Assembly: GCF_014645515.1 (NCBI RefSeq)
Contig: NZ_BMLW01000005.1
Span: forward strand, 1-64,000
DNA: 64,000 nt
Direction of reading: 5' to 3'
Source of the DNA: Oceanobacillus neutriphilus
Lineage (GTDB): Bacteria > Bacillota > Bacilli > Bacillales > Amphibacillaceae
Shown: piece by piece, positions 54,520-63,370 of the stretch
Layout: every line of letters starts with the position of its first letter
How positions within the stretch are numbered: the first letter of the stretch is position 1
The notes under the pieces: model-generated
Databases searched by the model: none
Told to the model about the DNA's origin: nothing
Seen by the model: the letters and a program-made list of their open reading frames with translations, nothing else
Position numbers and translations under genes: made by a program

Positions 54520-54792
54520 ATGAATAAAACAGATTTAGTAAATGCTGTGGCTGAAAAAAGTGATCTTTCTAAAAAGGACGCAACAAAAGCTGTGGATGCA
54601 GTATTTGAAGCAGTCATGGATTCACTAAAAAATGGTGAAAAAGTACAATTAATCGGTTTTGGTAACTTTGAAGTTCGTGAACGTTCTGCACGTAAAGGAC
54701 GTAATCCACAAACAGGAGAAGAAATCGAAATTCCTGCAAGCAAAGTACCTGCTTTCAAACCAGGTAAAGCTCTTAAGGATAGTGTAAAATAA
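54520..54792 (+). CDS. hbs: DNA-binding protein HU
   Basis: Histone-like DNA-bending protein, abundant and essential in B. subtilis. 90 residues (B. subtilis 92). The whole HU fold is visible: helices in [30 protein letters not shown], the signature [22 protein letters not shown] in the DNA arm (about 46-68) and the C-terminal [13 protein letters not shown]. The ATG at 54520 is behind GGGAGGAGGTGAATGTC. In B. subtilis the folE (mtrA) and mtrB genes follow; here only mtrB does. Confidence 0.96.
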   Translation: MNKTDLVNAVAEKSDLSKKDATKAVDAVFEAVMDSLKNGEKVQLIGFGNFEVRERSARKGRNPQTGEEIEIPASKVPAFKPGKALKDSVK

Positions 54793-54814
54793 TATTTTAC
54801 ATATCCGGAGTGTA

Positions 54815-54858
54815 CAAAAGAGAGGAGCGCGTTCTTGAACGTGCTCCTCTCCTTTGTT
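54815..54858 (+). terminator. Terminator of hbs
   Basis: AAAAGAGAGGAGCGCGTTC pairs with GAACGTGCTCCTCTCCTTT around a very short loop. A long, strong stem. Confidence 0.85.
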
Positions 54859-54960
54859 TATGAATAAAAATTATTTTTTAAAAGACTAAGTGATTTTTTG
54901 TTTTTTTCTTAAAATAGAATTTAGTGAGATAGAGATTTACATACACAGGAGGGGTAATTG

Positions 54961-55182
54961 ATGAATGATCAAAACTTCAAAGCGGATTATTTTGTTATCA
55001 AAGCATTAGAAGATGGAGTACATGTTATCGGGCTGACCCGCGGAAGCAATACAAAGTTCCATCACTCTGAAAAACTGGATGAGGGTGAAATTATGATTGC
55101 TCAATTCACAGAACATACTTCTGCTATTAAAGTTCGCGGCAAAGCACTTATTCAGACAAGCCATGGAGAAATGGAAAATTAA
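54961..55182 (+). CDS. mtrB: trp RNA-binding attenuation protein (TRAP)
   Basis: Forms an 11-subunit ring that binds tryptophan and then wraps (G/U)AG-repeat RNA to stop or block trp gene expression. 73 residues (B. subtilis 75). The tryptophan pocket segments VIGLTRG and [11 protein letters not shown] and the RNA-contacting lysine and arginine residues in FHHSEKL and KVRGKAL are conserved. The ATG at 54961 is behind AGGAGGGGTAATTG. The usual upstream partner gene folE/mtrA is absent, and no trp gene is in the window. Confidence 0.93.
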   Translation: MNDQNFKADYFVIKALEDGVHVIGLTRGSNTKFHHSEKLDEGEIMIAQFTEHTSAIKVRGKALIQTSHGEMEN

Positions 55183-55552
55183 TAAAACGAAGCTTTATTC
55201 CCCGAGTGCTTTACAGAGTGACTAATTTCCTCAACAAAAACGTTCATCATAAGTGAATATATCGAGTGGAATGAGCCGGGTTCTGCCGGTAACTCTCTGC
55301 CTCGTTATGTATTCTTTTTGATAGAGTGACAAGATTCGTTATAGATAATTCCATTTATCACCTTGCCAAGATGCTTGAAATATCCACTCTTACAAAGCAT
55401 ACTGTTCTTTGGCCTTAAAGGTATTATCTTCTTACAAATAAGAGATTTTTATTTTTTTCGGACAGGCCAATAACAGAATGAATTCTTTCGTTTTTATAAA
55501 ATGTAAAATGTGCTATAATAACTAGAGCAATGGAAAGGCTGAAAGGATCCGG
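55183..55552. other. Intergenic stretch between mtrB and hepS
   Basis: 370 bases. TATAAT at 55514-55519 is a likely -10 box for hepS, with no good -35. No T-box landmark, riboswitch or (G/U)AG repeat series suitable for TRAP stands out. Confidence 0.45.
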
Positions 55553-56332
55553 GTGATAGTGGTGACTACATTTATGACAACAGATAAAGGTTATAGAAAA
55601 ATACTGGAAAATAAATTGTATGACTCATACATTTATAAGCATATACGTTATCCGGTTATTGATGAAGAAAAGTGGAAATTATTACTATTTCTCGTTGAAC
55701 AGCATAACGCTTTAACTCCTGTACAGCGTGAAAAGTATATTATTTCAACAATGCTTGTTCAAATTGCCCTGGATACACATGATTTTGTTCCAATTAAACA
55801 AAAGGCTGATACAGAAAGTGAAATAGTTAAAAAACAGCTGCAGGTTCTTTCAGGAGATTATTACAGCGGATTATATTATTTACTGCTCGCTGAAGCAGGA
55901 GAAATCCAGTTTATCCAGATACTGGCGAACGCCATTCGGGAAATAAATGAACTGAAAGTTACTTTATACTATGAAGAGCAATTACCGTTTGAAACATGGC
56001 TGAATATAAAAATGAAATTGAATGCTTCATTGTTTGTGCATGTTGCAAAGCATTTGTACAACCCTGAATTAGAATCGATTATTCAAAATTGGCTTATGTA
56101 TCGTCGAATAGACACGGAAGAAGCAAATTATGGACAGTCGTTATTACTTACAGAGTGGGAAGCACGTAATGATAATGCAGCAGCTTCCGTGCCATTGATA
56201 AACGGGAAATTAATCCGGAACTACGAAAAAGCAGTATATCGTGCTATTTCTAATCTGTCCGGTTCAAATTTGTTCATGGAACAATTTATTTATTCCCAGG
56301 AAACGAATGAAATGAGAACGTCAAGACTTTAA
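55553..56332 (+). CDS. hepS: Heptaprenyl diphosphate synthase component I
   Basis: Small, non-catalytic subunit that combines with HepT to make the C35 side chain of menaquinone-7. About 259 residues (B. subtilis 251). All helical, weakly conserved, without DDxxD motifs, as is normal for this subunit. Start codon uncertain: GTG at 55553 follows GAAAGGATCCGG; further GTGs lie at 55559 and 55562. First gene of hepS-menG-hepT. Confidence 0.85.
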   Translation: MIVVTTFMTTDKGYRKILENKLYDSYIYKHIRYPVIDEEKWKLLLFLVEQHNALTPVQREKYIISTMLVQIALDTHDFVPIKQKADTESEIVKKQLQVLSGDYYSGLYYLLLAEAGEIQFIQILANAIREINELKVTLYYEEQLPFETWLNIKMKLNASLFVHVAKHLYNPELESIIQNWLMYRRIDTEEANYGQSLLLTEWEARNDNAAASVPLINGKLIRNYEKAVYRAISNLSGSNLFMEQFIYSQETNEMRTSRL

Positions 56333-56350
56333 AAGGAAGTGTAATTAATT

Positions 56351-57058
56351 ATGAGCTATTCATCAAAAGAAGAGCGTGTTCATCATGTGTTTGAAAAAAT
56401 ATATGAAAACTACGACTCGATGAATTCTGTGATTTCTTTTAAACAGCATACATTATGGCGTAATGACGTCATGAAACGGATGCATGTTTCACCAGGAGAC
56501 AGCGCATTGGATGTATGTTGCGGCACAGGAGACTGGTCTATTTCCTTAGCAAAGGCTGTCGGAGCTGACGGGAAGGTGATTGGACTTGATTTCAGTGAAA
56601 ACATGCTGTCCATCGCGAAGGAAAAAGGAGAAAAAGAGAAGTCAAGTAAGATTGAATGGATACATGGCAATGCGATGGAACTTCCTTTTGAAGACAATCA
56701 ATTTGATTATGTAACTATCGGATTCGGCTTACGCAATGTTCCTGATTATATGACTGTGTTAAAAGAAATGTACCGGGTTGTAAAACCGGGCGGAATGGTT
56801 GTTTGTCTGGAAACATCACAGCCTACATTAATTGGCTACAGGCAATTATATTATTTTTATTTTCAATTTATCATGCCATTATTAGGAAAAATTATAGCGA
56901 AAAGCTATCAGGAATATTCCTGGTTACAAGAATCTGCGAAAGATTTTCCAGATAAGGATCAGCTGAAGCAAATGTTCTTTGATGCAGGCTTCAAGTTTGT
57001 TGACGTTAAGACTTATGCCGGTGGTGGTGCTGCCATGCACATAGGACATAAATCTTAA
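56351..57058 (+). CDS. menG: Demethylmenaquinone methyltransferase
   Basis: Last step of menaquinone synthesis, with S-adenosylmethionine as donor. 235 residues (B. subtilis MenH/UbiE 233). The SAM motif [11 protein letters not shown] is at about 49-59, GLDFSENML follows near 76, and the UbiE signature [15 protein letters not shown] is near 118-132. It sits between the two subunits of the prenyl synthase, so ring and chain functions are made together. The start follows AAAAGGAAGTGTAATTAATT. Confidence 0.95.
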   Translation: MSYSSKEERVHHVFEKIYENYDSMNSVISFKQHTLWRNDVMKRMHVSPGDSALDVCCGTGDWSISLAKAVGADGKVIGLDFSENMLSIAKEKGEKEKSSKIEWIHGNAMELPFEDNQFDYVTIGFGLRNVPDYMTVLKEMYRVVKPGGMVVCLETSQPTLIGYRQLYYFYFQFIMPLLGKIIAKSYQEYSWLQESAKDFPDKDQLKQMFFDAGFKFVDVKTYAGGGAAMHIGHKS

Positions 57059-57096
57059 AAACAAAATGAATTTACTAGTAAAATAAGGTGACTTAC

Positions 57097-58068
57097 ATGA
57101 AACTACCAAAGATTTATGGCTTTTTAACGAAAGATATGGACACTATAGAAAAAACACTACAGAAGAGCATTCAGGCTGAACATCCCATACTTCGAGACGC
57201 TTCTACGGCATTATTAAAAGCAGGAGGGAAACGTATTCGTCCTGTTTTTGTTTTGCTTTCGTGCCATTTAGGCGATTATGATTTTGAGAAGGTACAAAAA
57301 GTTGCTGTGACATTAGAGCTTATTCACATGGCAACTCTTGTTCATGATGATGTCATTGACGAAGCAGAGCTCCGCCGCGGAAAACCGACAACGGCTTCCC
57401 AATATGGAAATCGAATTGCAATGTATACGGGAGATTTCATTCTTGCAAGGGCTTTGGAAGAGATAACAAAAATAAAAGATCCAAGAATACATGCTTTATT
57501 ATCAAAAACGCTCATAGAGGTATCTGTTGGGGAGATTGAACAAATAGAATTCAAATACCAGTGGAATCAGAACTTCCGCGATTATCTTCGGCGAATAAAG
57601 AGAAAGACTGCTGTGTTAATTGCATGCAGCTGTAAATTAGGTGCATTAGTCGGCGGATTGAGTGATCAGGATGCTAATAAATTGTATCGTTATGGTTATA
57701 ATGTAGGTATGTCCTATCAAATTATAGATGATATTCTTGATTTCACTTCCACTGCAAAAGAACTTGGCAAGCCTGCAGGAAATGATTTATTACAGGGTAA
57801 TATTACACTTCCGGTTCTTTATGCCATGGACAATAAAGAATTAAGAGAACAATTCATGACATTGATAAACAGCAATCAGGACATTGACCCCAAAGCGATG
57901 CAAAAACTGATTGCTTCATTGAAAAATACGGATGCAATTAAGAAAAGCTATGCAGTAAGCGATCTGTATTTACAAAAGGCATTGAAATCTTTAGATGGTC
58001 TGCAAGCGTCCAGGGCAAAGAAAAGCTTACAGGATATTGCGACATTTATCGGAAAAAGGCGTTCCTAG
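57097..58068 (+). CDS. hepT: Heptaprenyl diphosphate synthase component II
   Basis: Catalytic trans-prenyltransferase that adds isopentenyl diphosphate to form heptaprenyl diphosphate. 323 residues. The first Asp-rich motif DDVID is in LVHDDVIDEAELRRGKPT near 80-97, the second is DDILD in YQIIDDILDFT near 207-217. The start at 57097 follows AAATAAGGTGACTTAC. Third gene of the menaquinone operon. Confidence 0.94.
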   Translation: MKLPKIYGFLTKDMDTIEKTLQKSIQAEHPILRDASTALLKAGGKRIRPVFVLLSCHLGDYDFEKVQKVAVTLELIHMATLVHDDVIDEAELRRGKPTTASQYGNRIAMYTGDFILARALEEITKIKDPRIHALLSKTLIEVSVGEIEQIEFKYQWNQNFRDYLRRIKRKTAVLIACSCKLGALVGGLSDQDANKLYRYGYNVGMSYQIIDDILDFTSTAKELGKPAGNDLLQGNITLPVLYAMDNKELREQFMTLINSNQDIDPKAMQKLIASLKNTDAIKKSYAVSDLYLQKALKSLDGLQASRAKKSLQDIATFIGKRRS

Positions 58069-58163
58069 CAAAAATAGATATTGTTATTTACCAGGTAATT
58101 TGTTACTATTTTAGAGGTTACATTTTTCACTTTTTATAATTACATAAGGATAGGGTGATTTTA

Positions 58164-58610
58164 ATGGAGTCAACTTTTTTAATGGTGAAACCAGATGGCG
58201 TGCAGCGCAACTTAATTGGAGATATTGTTGCACGATTTGAGCAAAAGGGGTTTAAATTAGTCGGAGCTAAATTAATGACAATATCTGCCGATTTAGCTGA
58301 AACACACTATAGTGAGCATAAGGAGCGCCCATTCTTTGGGGAACTGGTTGAATTCATTACTTCCGGACCAGTATTTGCCATGGTATGGGAAGGTGAAAAT
58401 GTCGTAGCTTCAGCCCGTACGATGATGGGGAAAACAAATCCATCTGAAGCACTTCCAGGTACAATCCGGGGAGATTATGGTATTAGTGTCGGAAAGAACA
58501 TTATTCATGGTTCTGACTCCCTGGAAAGCGCTTCAAGAGAAATTGGGCTCTTTTTTGATGAGAAGGAATTGAATTCTTATGAAAAACAAACTGAAGCTTG
58601 GATCTATTAA
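58164..58610 (+). CDS. ndk: Nucleoside diphosphate kinase
   Basis: Transfers gamma phosphate between nucleoside di- and triphosphates. 148 residues (B. subtilis 149). The phosphorylated histidine is in NIIHGSDS near 112-119, nucleotide contacts are in [15 protein letters not shown] and the RGDYG segment. The ATG at 58164 follows AGGGTGATTTTA. A compact terminator follows, inside the apparent 5-prime extension of cheR. Confidence 0.96.
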   Translation: MESTFLMVKPDGVQRNLIGDIVARFEQKGFKLVGAKLMTISADLAETHYSEHKERPFFGELVEFITSGPVFAMVWEGENVVASARTMMGKTNPSEALPGTIRGDYGISVGKNIIHGSDSLESASREIGLFFDEKELNSYEKQTEAWIY

Positions 58611-58626
58611 AGTGAAAGCGTTGCCG

Positions 58627-58654
58627 AAAACCCCCGTTAAAAGCGGGGGTTTTT
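58627..58654 (+). terminator. Terminator of ndk
   Basis: AAAACCCCCG pairs with CGGGGGTTTT around a short loop, followed by T bases; cheR starts 26 bases after it. Confidence 0.88.
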
Positions 58655-58680
58655 GTGTAAGAGCAGAGGAGGATAATCAA

Positions 58681-59454
58681 TTGAAAGATGACTATGATTT
58701 GATGAAACAAAAAGTGCATCAATCACTTAAGCTGAATTTAAGCTTATATAAAGAAGCACAGATGAAACGCCGGATTACAACATTAAGAGATAAACATAAA
58801 TTTACAAGCTATGTGGATTATTTTGCAGCTTGCCGGAAGGATGCTGAATTGCTGGAGGAATTCACAGAAAAATTAACGATTAATGTCTCTGAATTTTACA
58901 GGAATCCTAACCGCTGGGATGTTTTACAGAAAAAAATAATTCCTGAACTAACAAAAAATAAAAGAAAGATATCCATATGGAGCGCAGCGTGCTCAACAGG
59001 CGAAGAGCCTTATAGTCTTGCAATGATGTTAGAAGAGTATTTCCCGGCCTTAAACTATCAGATCCGTGCTACAGACTTTGATCAGGCTGTCTTAACGGCG
59101 GCAAAGCAGGGAAATTATCAGGAGCGCTCATTAAAAGAATTACCAGCTGCATTAAAAAAGAAATATTTCACATCGCAGGGCACCATATTCCAGGTCAGTC
59201 CGTCTTTAAGAAAGCATATCCGTTTTGAACGCCATAATTTATTAGAAGATTCTTATCCGAAAGATGTCGATTTAATCGTCTGCAGAAATGTATTAATCTA
59301 TTTTACGGATGAAGCTAAGAATACTATATTCCAAAATTTTAATAAGGCATTAGCCCAAGATGGCTGCTTGTTTGTCGGCAGCACAGAACAGATATTTAAT
59401 GCAGAACGCTATGGCTTTTATCTGGAAGACAGCTTTTTTTATCGAAAACAATAA
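58681..59454 (+). CDS. cheR: Chemotaxis protein methyltransferase CheR
   Basis: Methylates glutamates on chemoreceptors with SAM. 257 residues (B. subtilis 256). The N-terminal CheR domain is helical (about 1-75); the SAM-binding domain has NVSEFYRNPNRWD, WSAACSTGEEPYSLAM near 98-113, and CRNVLIYF near 203. The start is TTG behind AGAGGAGGATAATCAA, since an upstream in-frame start would translate the ndk terminator. Placed between ndk and aroF as in B. subtilis; no promoter is apparent between the terminator and the start, so it may depend on read-through. Confidence 0.93.
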   Translation: MKDDYDLMKQKVHQSLKLNLSLYKEAQMKRRITTLRDKHKFTSYVDYFAACRKDAELLEEFTEKLTINVSEFYRNPNRWDVLQKKIIPELTKNKRKISIWSAACSTGEEPYSLAMMLEEYFPALNYQIRATDFDQAVLTAAKQGNYQERSLKELPAALKKKYFTSQGTIFQVSPSLRKHIRFERHNLLEDSYPKDVDLIVCRNVLIYFTDEAKNTIFQNFNKALAQDGCLFVGSTEQIFNAERYGFYLEDSFFYRKQ

Positions 59455-59641
59455 ATTTACACTACCCGAAATACACGATTATATGATATAGTAATTAGAA
59501 AACTTTCAACTATTTAAATGGGTAAAGTATATTCGATATTATCAAAAAAATATGACATGTTATTTTAGTAAAAAAGTTTTGATGTCAACAGGCTATACTT
59601 ACTCAATTTTAATAGCTTCATAAGGTAAAGGAGAATGTGTA

Positions 59642-60811
59642 GTGCGTTACTTAACAGCTGGAGAGTCACATGGAAAACAATTAACGACAATTATTGAGGG
59701 TCTGCCTTCACAGATGGAATTAAAAGCCGAAGATATTAATGAAAGTCTGCGCAGAAGACAAGGCGGGCACGGCAGAGGGAAGAGAATGCAAATAGAAAAG
59801 GATACAGTGGATATTACGAGCGGCGTACGACATGGATATACACTTGGATCTCCTGTTTCTCTTGTTATACATAATGATGATTTTAAGCATTGGACCGATA
59901 TTATGGGGGAAGCTCCTTTAGAAGAAGGATCCAAGCTGCGCAGAGTGGTCACAAAACCCCGTCCAGGGCATGCTGATTTAAATGGCGGTCTTAAATACGG
60001 TCATCGGGATATGCGAAATGTTTTAGAGCGTTCCTCAGCAAGAGAAACCGGCGCAAGAGTTGCAGCAGGTGCAGTGGCTAAATCTCTTTTAGAACAGTTA
60101 GGAATTTATGTGACCGGATATGTAAAAGAAATTGCCGGAATCCGTGCAGAAGAAAAAAACAATTTAACTGCGAAAGAACGTGCCAAAATTTCCGGGAATT
60201 CTCCAGTAATGGTATTAGACTCAAATGTGGAACAGCCGATGATTGAAGCAATTGATGAAGCAAAAAGTATTGGTGATTCTATCGGCGGCGTCTGTGAGGT
60301 TTTTGTAGAAGGACTGCCGGCCGGAATCGGTTCATATGTCCATTATGATAGAAAGCTGGATAGCAAGATTGCAGCAAGCGTAATCAGCATCAATGCCTTT
60401 AAAGGGGTAGAATTTGGAATTGGATTTGAAGCGGCCCGTTTAAATGGCAGTGAGGTACATGACGAAATTGCCTGGAATGAAGAAAAGGGATACTACCGAA
60501 CAACGAATCGTCTGGGTGGTTTTGAAGGCGGAATGACGACCGGAATGCCAATCGTTGTCCGCGGTGTCATGAAACCTATTCCTACCTTGATGAAGCGTCC
60601 GCTGCAAAGTGTCGATATAGAAACAAAGGAACCTTTCAAAGCAACTGTAGAAAGATCCGATGCCTGTGCAGTTCCTGCTGCTTCTGTAGTTATGGAGCAT
60701 GTTGTCGCTTTTGAAGTTGCAAAAGCCATTACTGAGCAATTTTCAAGTGATCGTTTTCCGCAGTTAAAACAGGCAATTGATCAATACAGAGAAGAAATCA
60801 GGTGCTTCTAA
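59642..60811 (+). CDS. aroF: Chorismate synthase
   Basis: Makes chorismate from 5-enolpyruvylshikimate 3-phosphate using reduced FMN; called aroF in B. subtilis, aroC elsewhere. 389 residues. The first signature [16 protein letters not shown] is at 7-22, the second is [26 protein letters not shown] near 106-131, and the third is [13 protein letters not shown]. The start is GTG behind GTAAAGGAGAATGTGTA. First gene of the aromatic operon; the next gene begins on the base after its stop. Confidence 0.95.
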   Translation: MRYLTAGESHGKQLTTIIEGLPSQMELKAEDINESLRRRQGGHGRGKRMQIEKDTVDITSGVRHGYTLGSPVSLVIHNDDFKHWTDIMGEAPLEEGSKLRRVVTKPRPGHADLNGGLKYGHRDMRNVLERSSARETGARVAAGAVAKSLLEQLGIYVTGYVKEIAGIRAEEKNNLTAKERAKISGNSPVMVLDSNVEQPMIEAIDEAKSIGDSIGGVCEVFVEGLPAGIGSYVHYDRKLDSKIAASVISINAFKGVEFGIGFEAARLNGSEVHDEIAWNEEKGYYRTTNRLGGFEGGMTTGMPIVVRGVMKPIPTLMKRPLQSVDIETKEPFKATVERSDACAVPAASVVMEHVVAFEVAKAITEQFSSDRFPQLKQAIDQYREEIRCF

Positions 60812-61888
60812 ATGAAACAGCTGACGATCCAGTCCAGCCAGCGTAACTATCCCATTGTGATGGAAGCTGGATTAAGGTTTCATGTAAAAAAGTGGTTAAA
60901 CAAGAAATACAGCTCAATTTTGATTATAACGGACGATCAGATAGCTGATAAATACCTGCAGGATGTTGCAGGAAGTCTGGATAATGAACAGATTTATTCC
61001 TGCATTGTCCCTTCCGGCGAAGCTTCTAAAAGTATAGAGCAATATTATAAATTACAGACCAAGGCAATCGGGAGCGGTTTAGACCGTAAATCGCTCATCA
61101 TTGCCTTAGGCGGTGGTGTAATAGGTGATCTGGGAGGATTTGTTGCAGCGACCTTTATGCGCGGGATCGATTATATTCAAATGCCGACAACTATTTTAGC
61201 ACATGACAGCAGTGTCGGGGGAAAAGTAGCCATTAATCATGAATCAGGAAAAAACCTGATTGGCTGTTTTTATCCTCCCGCAGCTGTTTTATATGATACG
61301 GAAACACTGGAATCTTTACCTTATCGTGAAGTCCGGAGCGGTTATGCTGAAATTCTCAAAGAAGGGCTTATTTCAGATAATCGTCTGTCAGAAGAATTAT
61401 TGGCTTTTTCTTTAAAGCAGCTCTCCTCTGACCAATTGGAAAATCATTTAGAGGCTGGTATAAAAGTAAAAGCGAATATTGTGGAAGAAGATGAAAAAGA
61501 GTCCGGAGTCCGTAAATATTTGAATCTTGGCCATACGCTTGGACATGCGTTGGAGGCTACACTTGGCTATGGAAAGATAACACATGGAGAAGCTGTAGCA
61601 AACGGTATGTTATTTGCGCTTCATGTAAGTGAAGATGTGAAGGGTGTGGAGCTTCCTTTTAATAAGCTGTACAATTGGATGAAAATAAATGAGTATCCTA
61701 TTGTCGACATAGAAGAAGAGCGTATTGCCAAGCTTATTAAAAGTATGAAGTCGGATAAAAAGTCAGTATCAGGCCACATTCAAATGGTGTTATTAAATAA
61801 AGTCGGTGAGCCGGCTGTCGAAAACTTAGATGATTCCTCTGTGGAGGCTTATATCAGAACATATATAGAGAGGATGAAGAAGCTATGA
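60812..61888 (+). CDS. aroB: 3-dehydroquinate synthase
   Basis: Second step of the shikimate pathway, NAD- and zinc-dependent. 358 residues (B. subtilis 362). The NAD-binding GGGVIGDLGGFVAATFMRG is near 92-110, zinc ligands include the glutamate in GYAEILKEGLI near 177 and the histidines in LGHTLGHALE near 237 and THGEAVANGM near 253. Its stop overlaps the aroH start by four bases. Confidence 0.95.
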   Translation: MKQLTIQSSQRNYPIVMEAGLRFHVKKWLNKKYSSILIITDDQIADKYLQDVAGSLDNEQIYSCIVPSGEASKSIEQYYKLQTKAIGSGLDRKSLIIALGGGVIGDLGGFVAATFMRGIDYIQMPTTILAHDSSVGGKVAINHESGKNLIGCFYPPAAVLYDTETLESLPYREVRSGYAEILKEGLISDNRLSEELLAFSLKQLSSDQLENHLEAGIKVKANIVEEDEKESGVRKYLNLGHTLGHALEATLGYGKITHGEAVANGMLFALHVSEDVKGVELPFNKLYNWMKINEYPIVDIEEERIAKLIKSMKSDKKSVSGHIQMVLLNKVGEPAVENLDDSSVEAYIRTYIERMKKL

Positions 61889-62259
61889 CAAGAGGCGTGC
61901 GGGGTGCTACAACCGTAGAAAATAATGAAGCCGGTGAAATCATTGAGCATACCAGAACTTTAGTACTGGAAATGGCAGAGAAGAATAATATTAAACCGGA
62001 AGATGTGTCCCATGCTTTTATTTCGGTAACAAAAGATATAGATGCAGCATTTCCGGCAAAAGCATTACGTGAAATTAACGGCTGGAAATATGTTCCGGTA
62101 ATGTGTATGCAGGAAATAGCTGTTCCCGGCAGCCTGCCCAAATGTATTCGAATTATGATGGTTGTTAATACGGATAAACAGCAGGCAGAGGTGGAGCATA
62201 CTTTTCAGAGGGAAGCGGTAAAGCTTCGTCCGGACCTTTTAGAAAGAAAGGATAGTTAA
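61885..62259 (+). CDS. aroH: Chorismate mutase, AroH class
   Basis: Converts chorismate to prephenate for phenylalanine and tyrosine. 124 residues, monofunctional trimeric class as in B. subtilis (127). Active-site residues are visible: arginine in RGVRGATTVE near 3-5 and the E and R of VPVMCMQEIAVPGSLPKCIRIMM. In B. subtilis the six trp genes come next; here hisC follows after three bases. Confidence 0.94.
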   Translation: MTRGVRGATTVENNEAGEIIEHTRTLVLEMAEKNNIKPEDVSHAFISVTKDIDAAFPAKALREINGWKYVPVMCMQEIAVPGSLPKCIRIMMVVNTDKQQAEVEHTFQREAVKLRPDLLERKDS

Positions 62260-62262
62260 GCA

Positions 62263-63357
62263 ATGAAAAGTAAAGAAGTATTAAAACAGCTCAGTCCATA
62301 TAAACAAGGGAAGCAGACAAAGGATATTCAGGAAGAATTTGGACTTGATTATATTGTTAAATTAGCTTCTAATGAGAACCCTTATGGTTTTTCAGATAAA
62401 GTGAAGGAATTATTTCTGACAAATGAACCTGCATTTAATATTTATCCGGATGGTTATACATCCGAACTTCGCCATTTGATCAGTGAAAAATTAAATGTGA
62501 GACCGGAATCGCTTATTTTCGGGAGCGGTTCGGAAGAAATTATTCAGATGCTGTGCCGTTCTTATCTTACTGTAGGTGATCAGGTTATCATGGCAACTCC
62601 TACATTTCCGCAGTATAAGCATTATGCTTTGATTGAGGGTGCGGAGATTATTGAGCATCCGGTTAATGGAGATGGCAGTCACCCGCTTGATAAGATGCTT
62701 GGTTCTGTACAGGATAATACAAAAATTATCTGGATCTGTACACCGAATAACCCAACAGGTACTGCACTTGCTAAAGAAGAACTGGAAAGATTTTTAAGCA
62801 AATGTCCTTCAGATGTTTTAGTTGTTTTAGACGAAGCATATTTTGAATTTTTACAGCCTGAAAAGGATATAAACGCTCTGGAATTGTTGAAGAAATATCC
62901 GAATCTGATTGTTTTACGTACATTTTCAAAAGCATACGGCCTGGCGGGTCTCAGAATCGGTTATGGGATAGCGGATCCCTTGATTGTGGAAACATTAGAT
63001 AAAGTCCGCGGTCCGTTTAATACAACATCTGCAGCACAGCAGGCAGCGGTTATTGCTTTTTCTGATCAGGATTTTATTCAGCATACGTATCAGGAAAACA
63101 AAAAAGTATTAAAGCAGTTTCAAGCTTTCCTGAATTCCATCGGCTGGGACTATTATGAATCAGAAGCAAATTTTCTGCTTGTGAAAACTCCAAAAAGCGG
63201 AATGGATGCATTTGATTATTTAATCAAAAACGGTTTTATTGTACGCCCCGGAGAACTATTGGGGATTCCTAATACTATTCGTGTCACAATCGGAAAAGCA
63301 GAAGATATGAAGGTAATGGAGAACGTTTTAAGAGAATATCAAGAACAATTAAATTAG
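62263..63357 (+). CDS. hisC: Histidinol-phosphate/aromatic aminotransferase
   Basis: PLP aminotransferase that in bacilli serves histidine synthesis and phenylalanine/tyrosine synthesis. 364 residues (B. subtilis 360). PLP lysine K223 in TFSKAYGLAGLRIGYG; CTPNNPTG near 159-166; VLDEAYFEF near 188-196. The start has AGAAAGGATAGTTAAGCA. Direct linkage to aroH and tyrA supports use in aromatic amino acid synthesis. Confidence 0.94.
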   Translation: MKSKEVLKQLSPYKQGKQTKDIQEEFGLDYIVKLASNENPYGFSDKVKELFLTNEPAFNIYPDGYTSELRHLISEKLNVRPESLIFGSGSEEIIQMLCRSYLTVGDQVIMATPTFPQYKHYALIEGAEIIEHPVNGDGSHPLDKMLGSVQDNTKIIWICTPNNPTGTALAKEELERFLSKCPSDVLVVLDEAYFEFLQPEKDINALELLKKYPNLIVLRTFSKAYGLAGLRIGYGIADPLIVETLDKVRGPFNTTSAAQQAAVIAFSDQDFIQHTYQENKKVLKQFQAFLNSIGWDYYESEANFLLVKTPKSGMDAFDYLIKNGFIVRPGELLGIPNTIRVTIGKAEDMKVMENVLREYQEQLN

Positions 63358-63370
63358 GTAAGGTGAACAT

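Noticed and set aside
55183-55552. T-box or TRAP target before hepS
   Set aside because: No T-box sequence and no regular series of GAG/UAG triplets.
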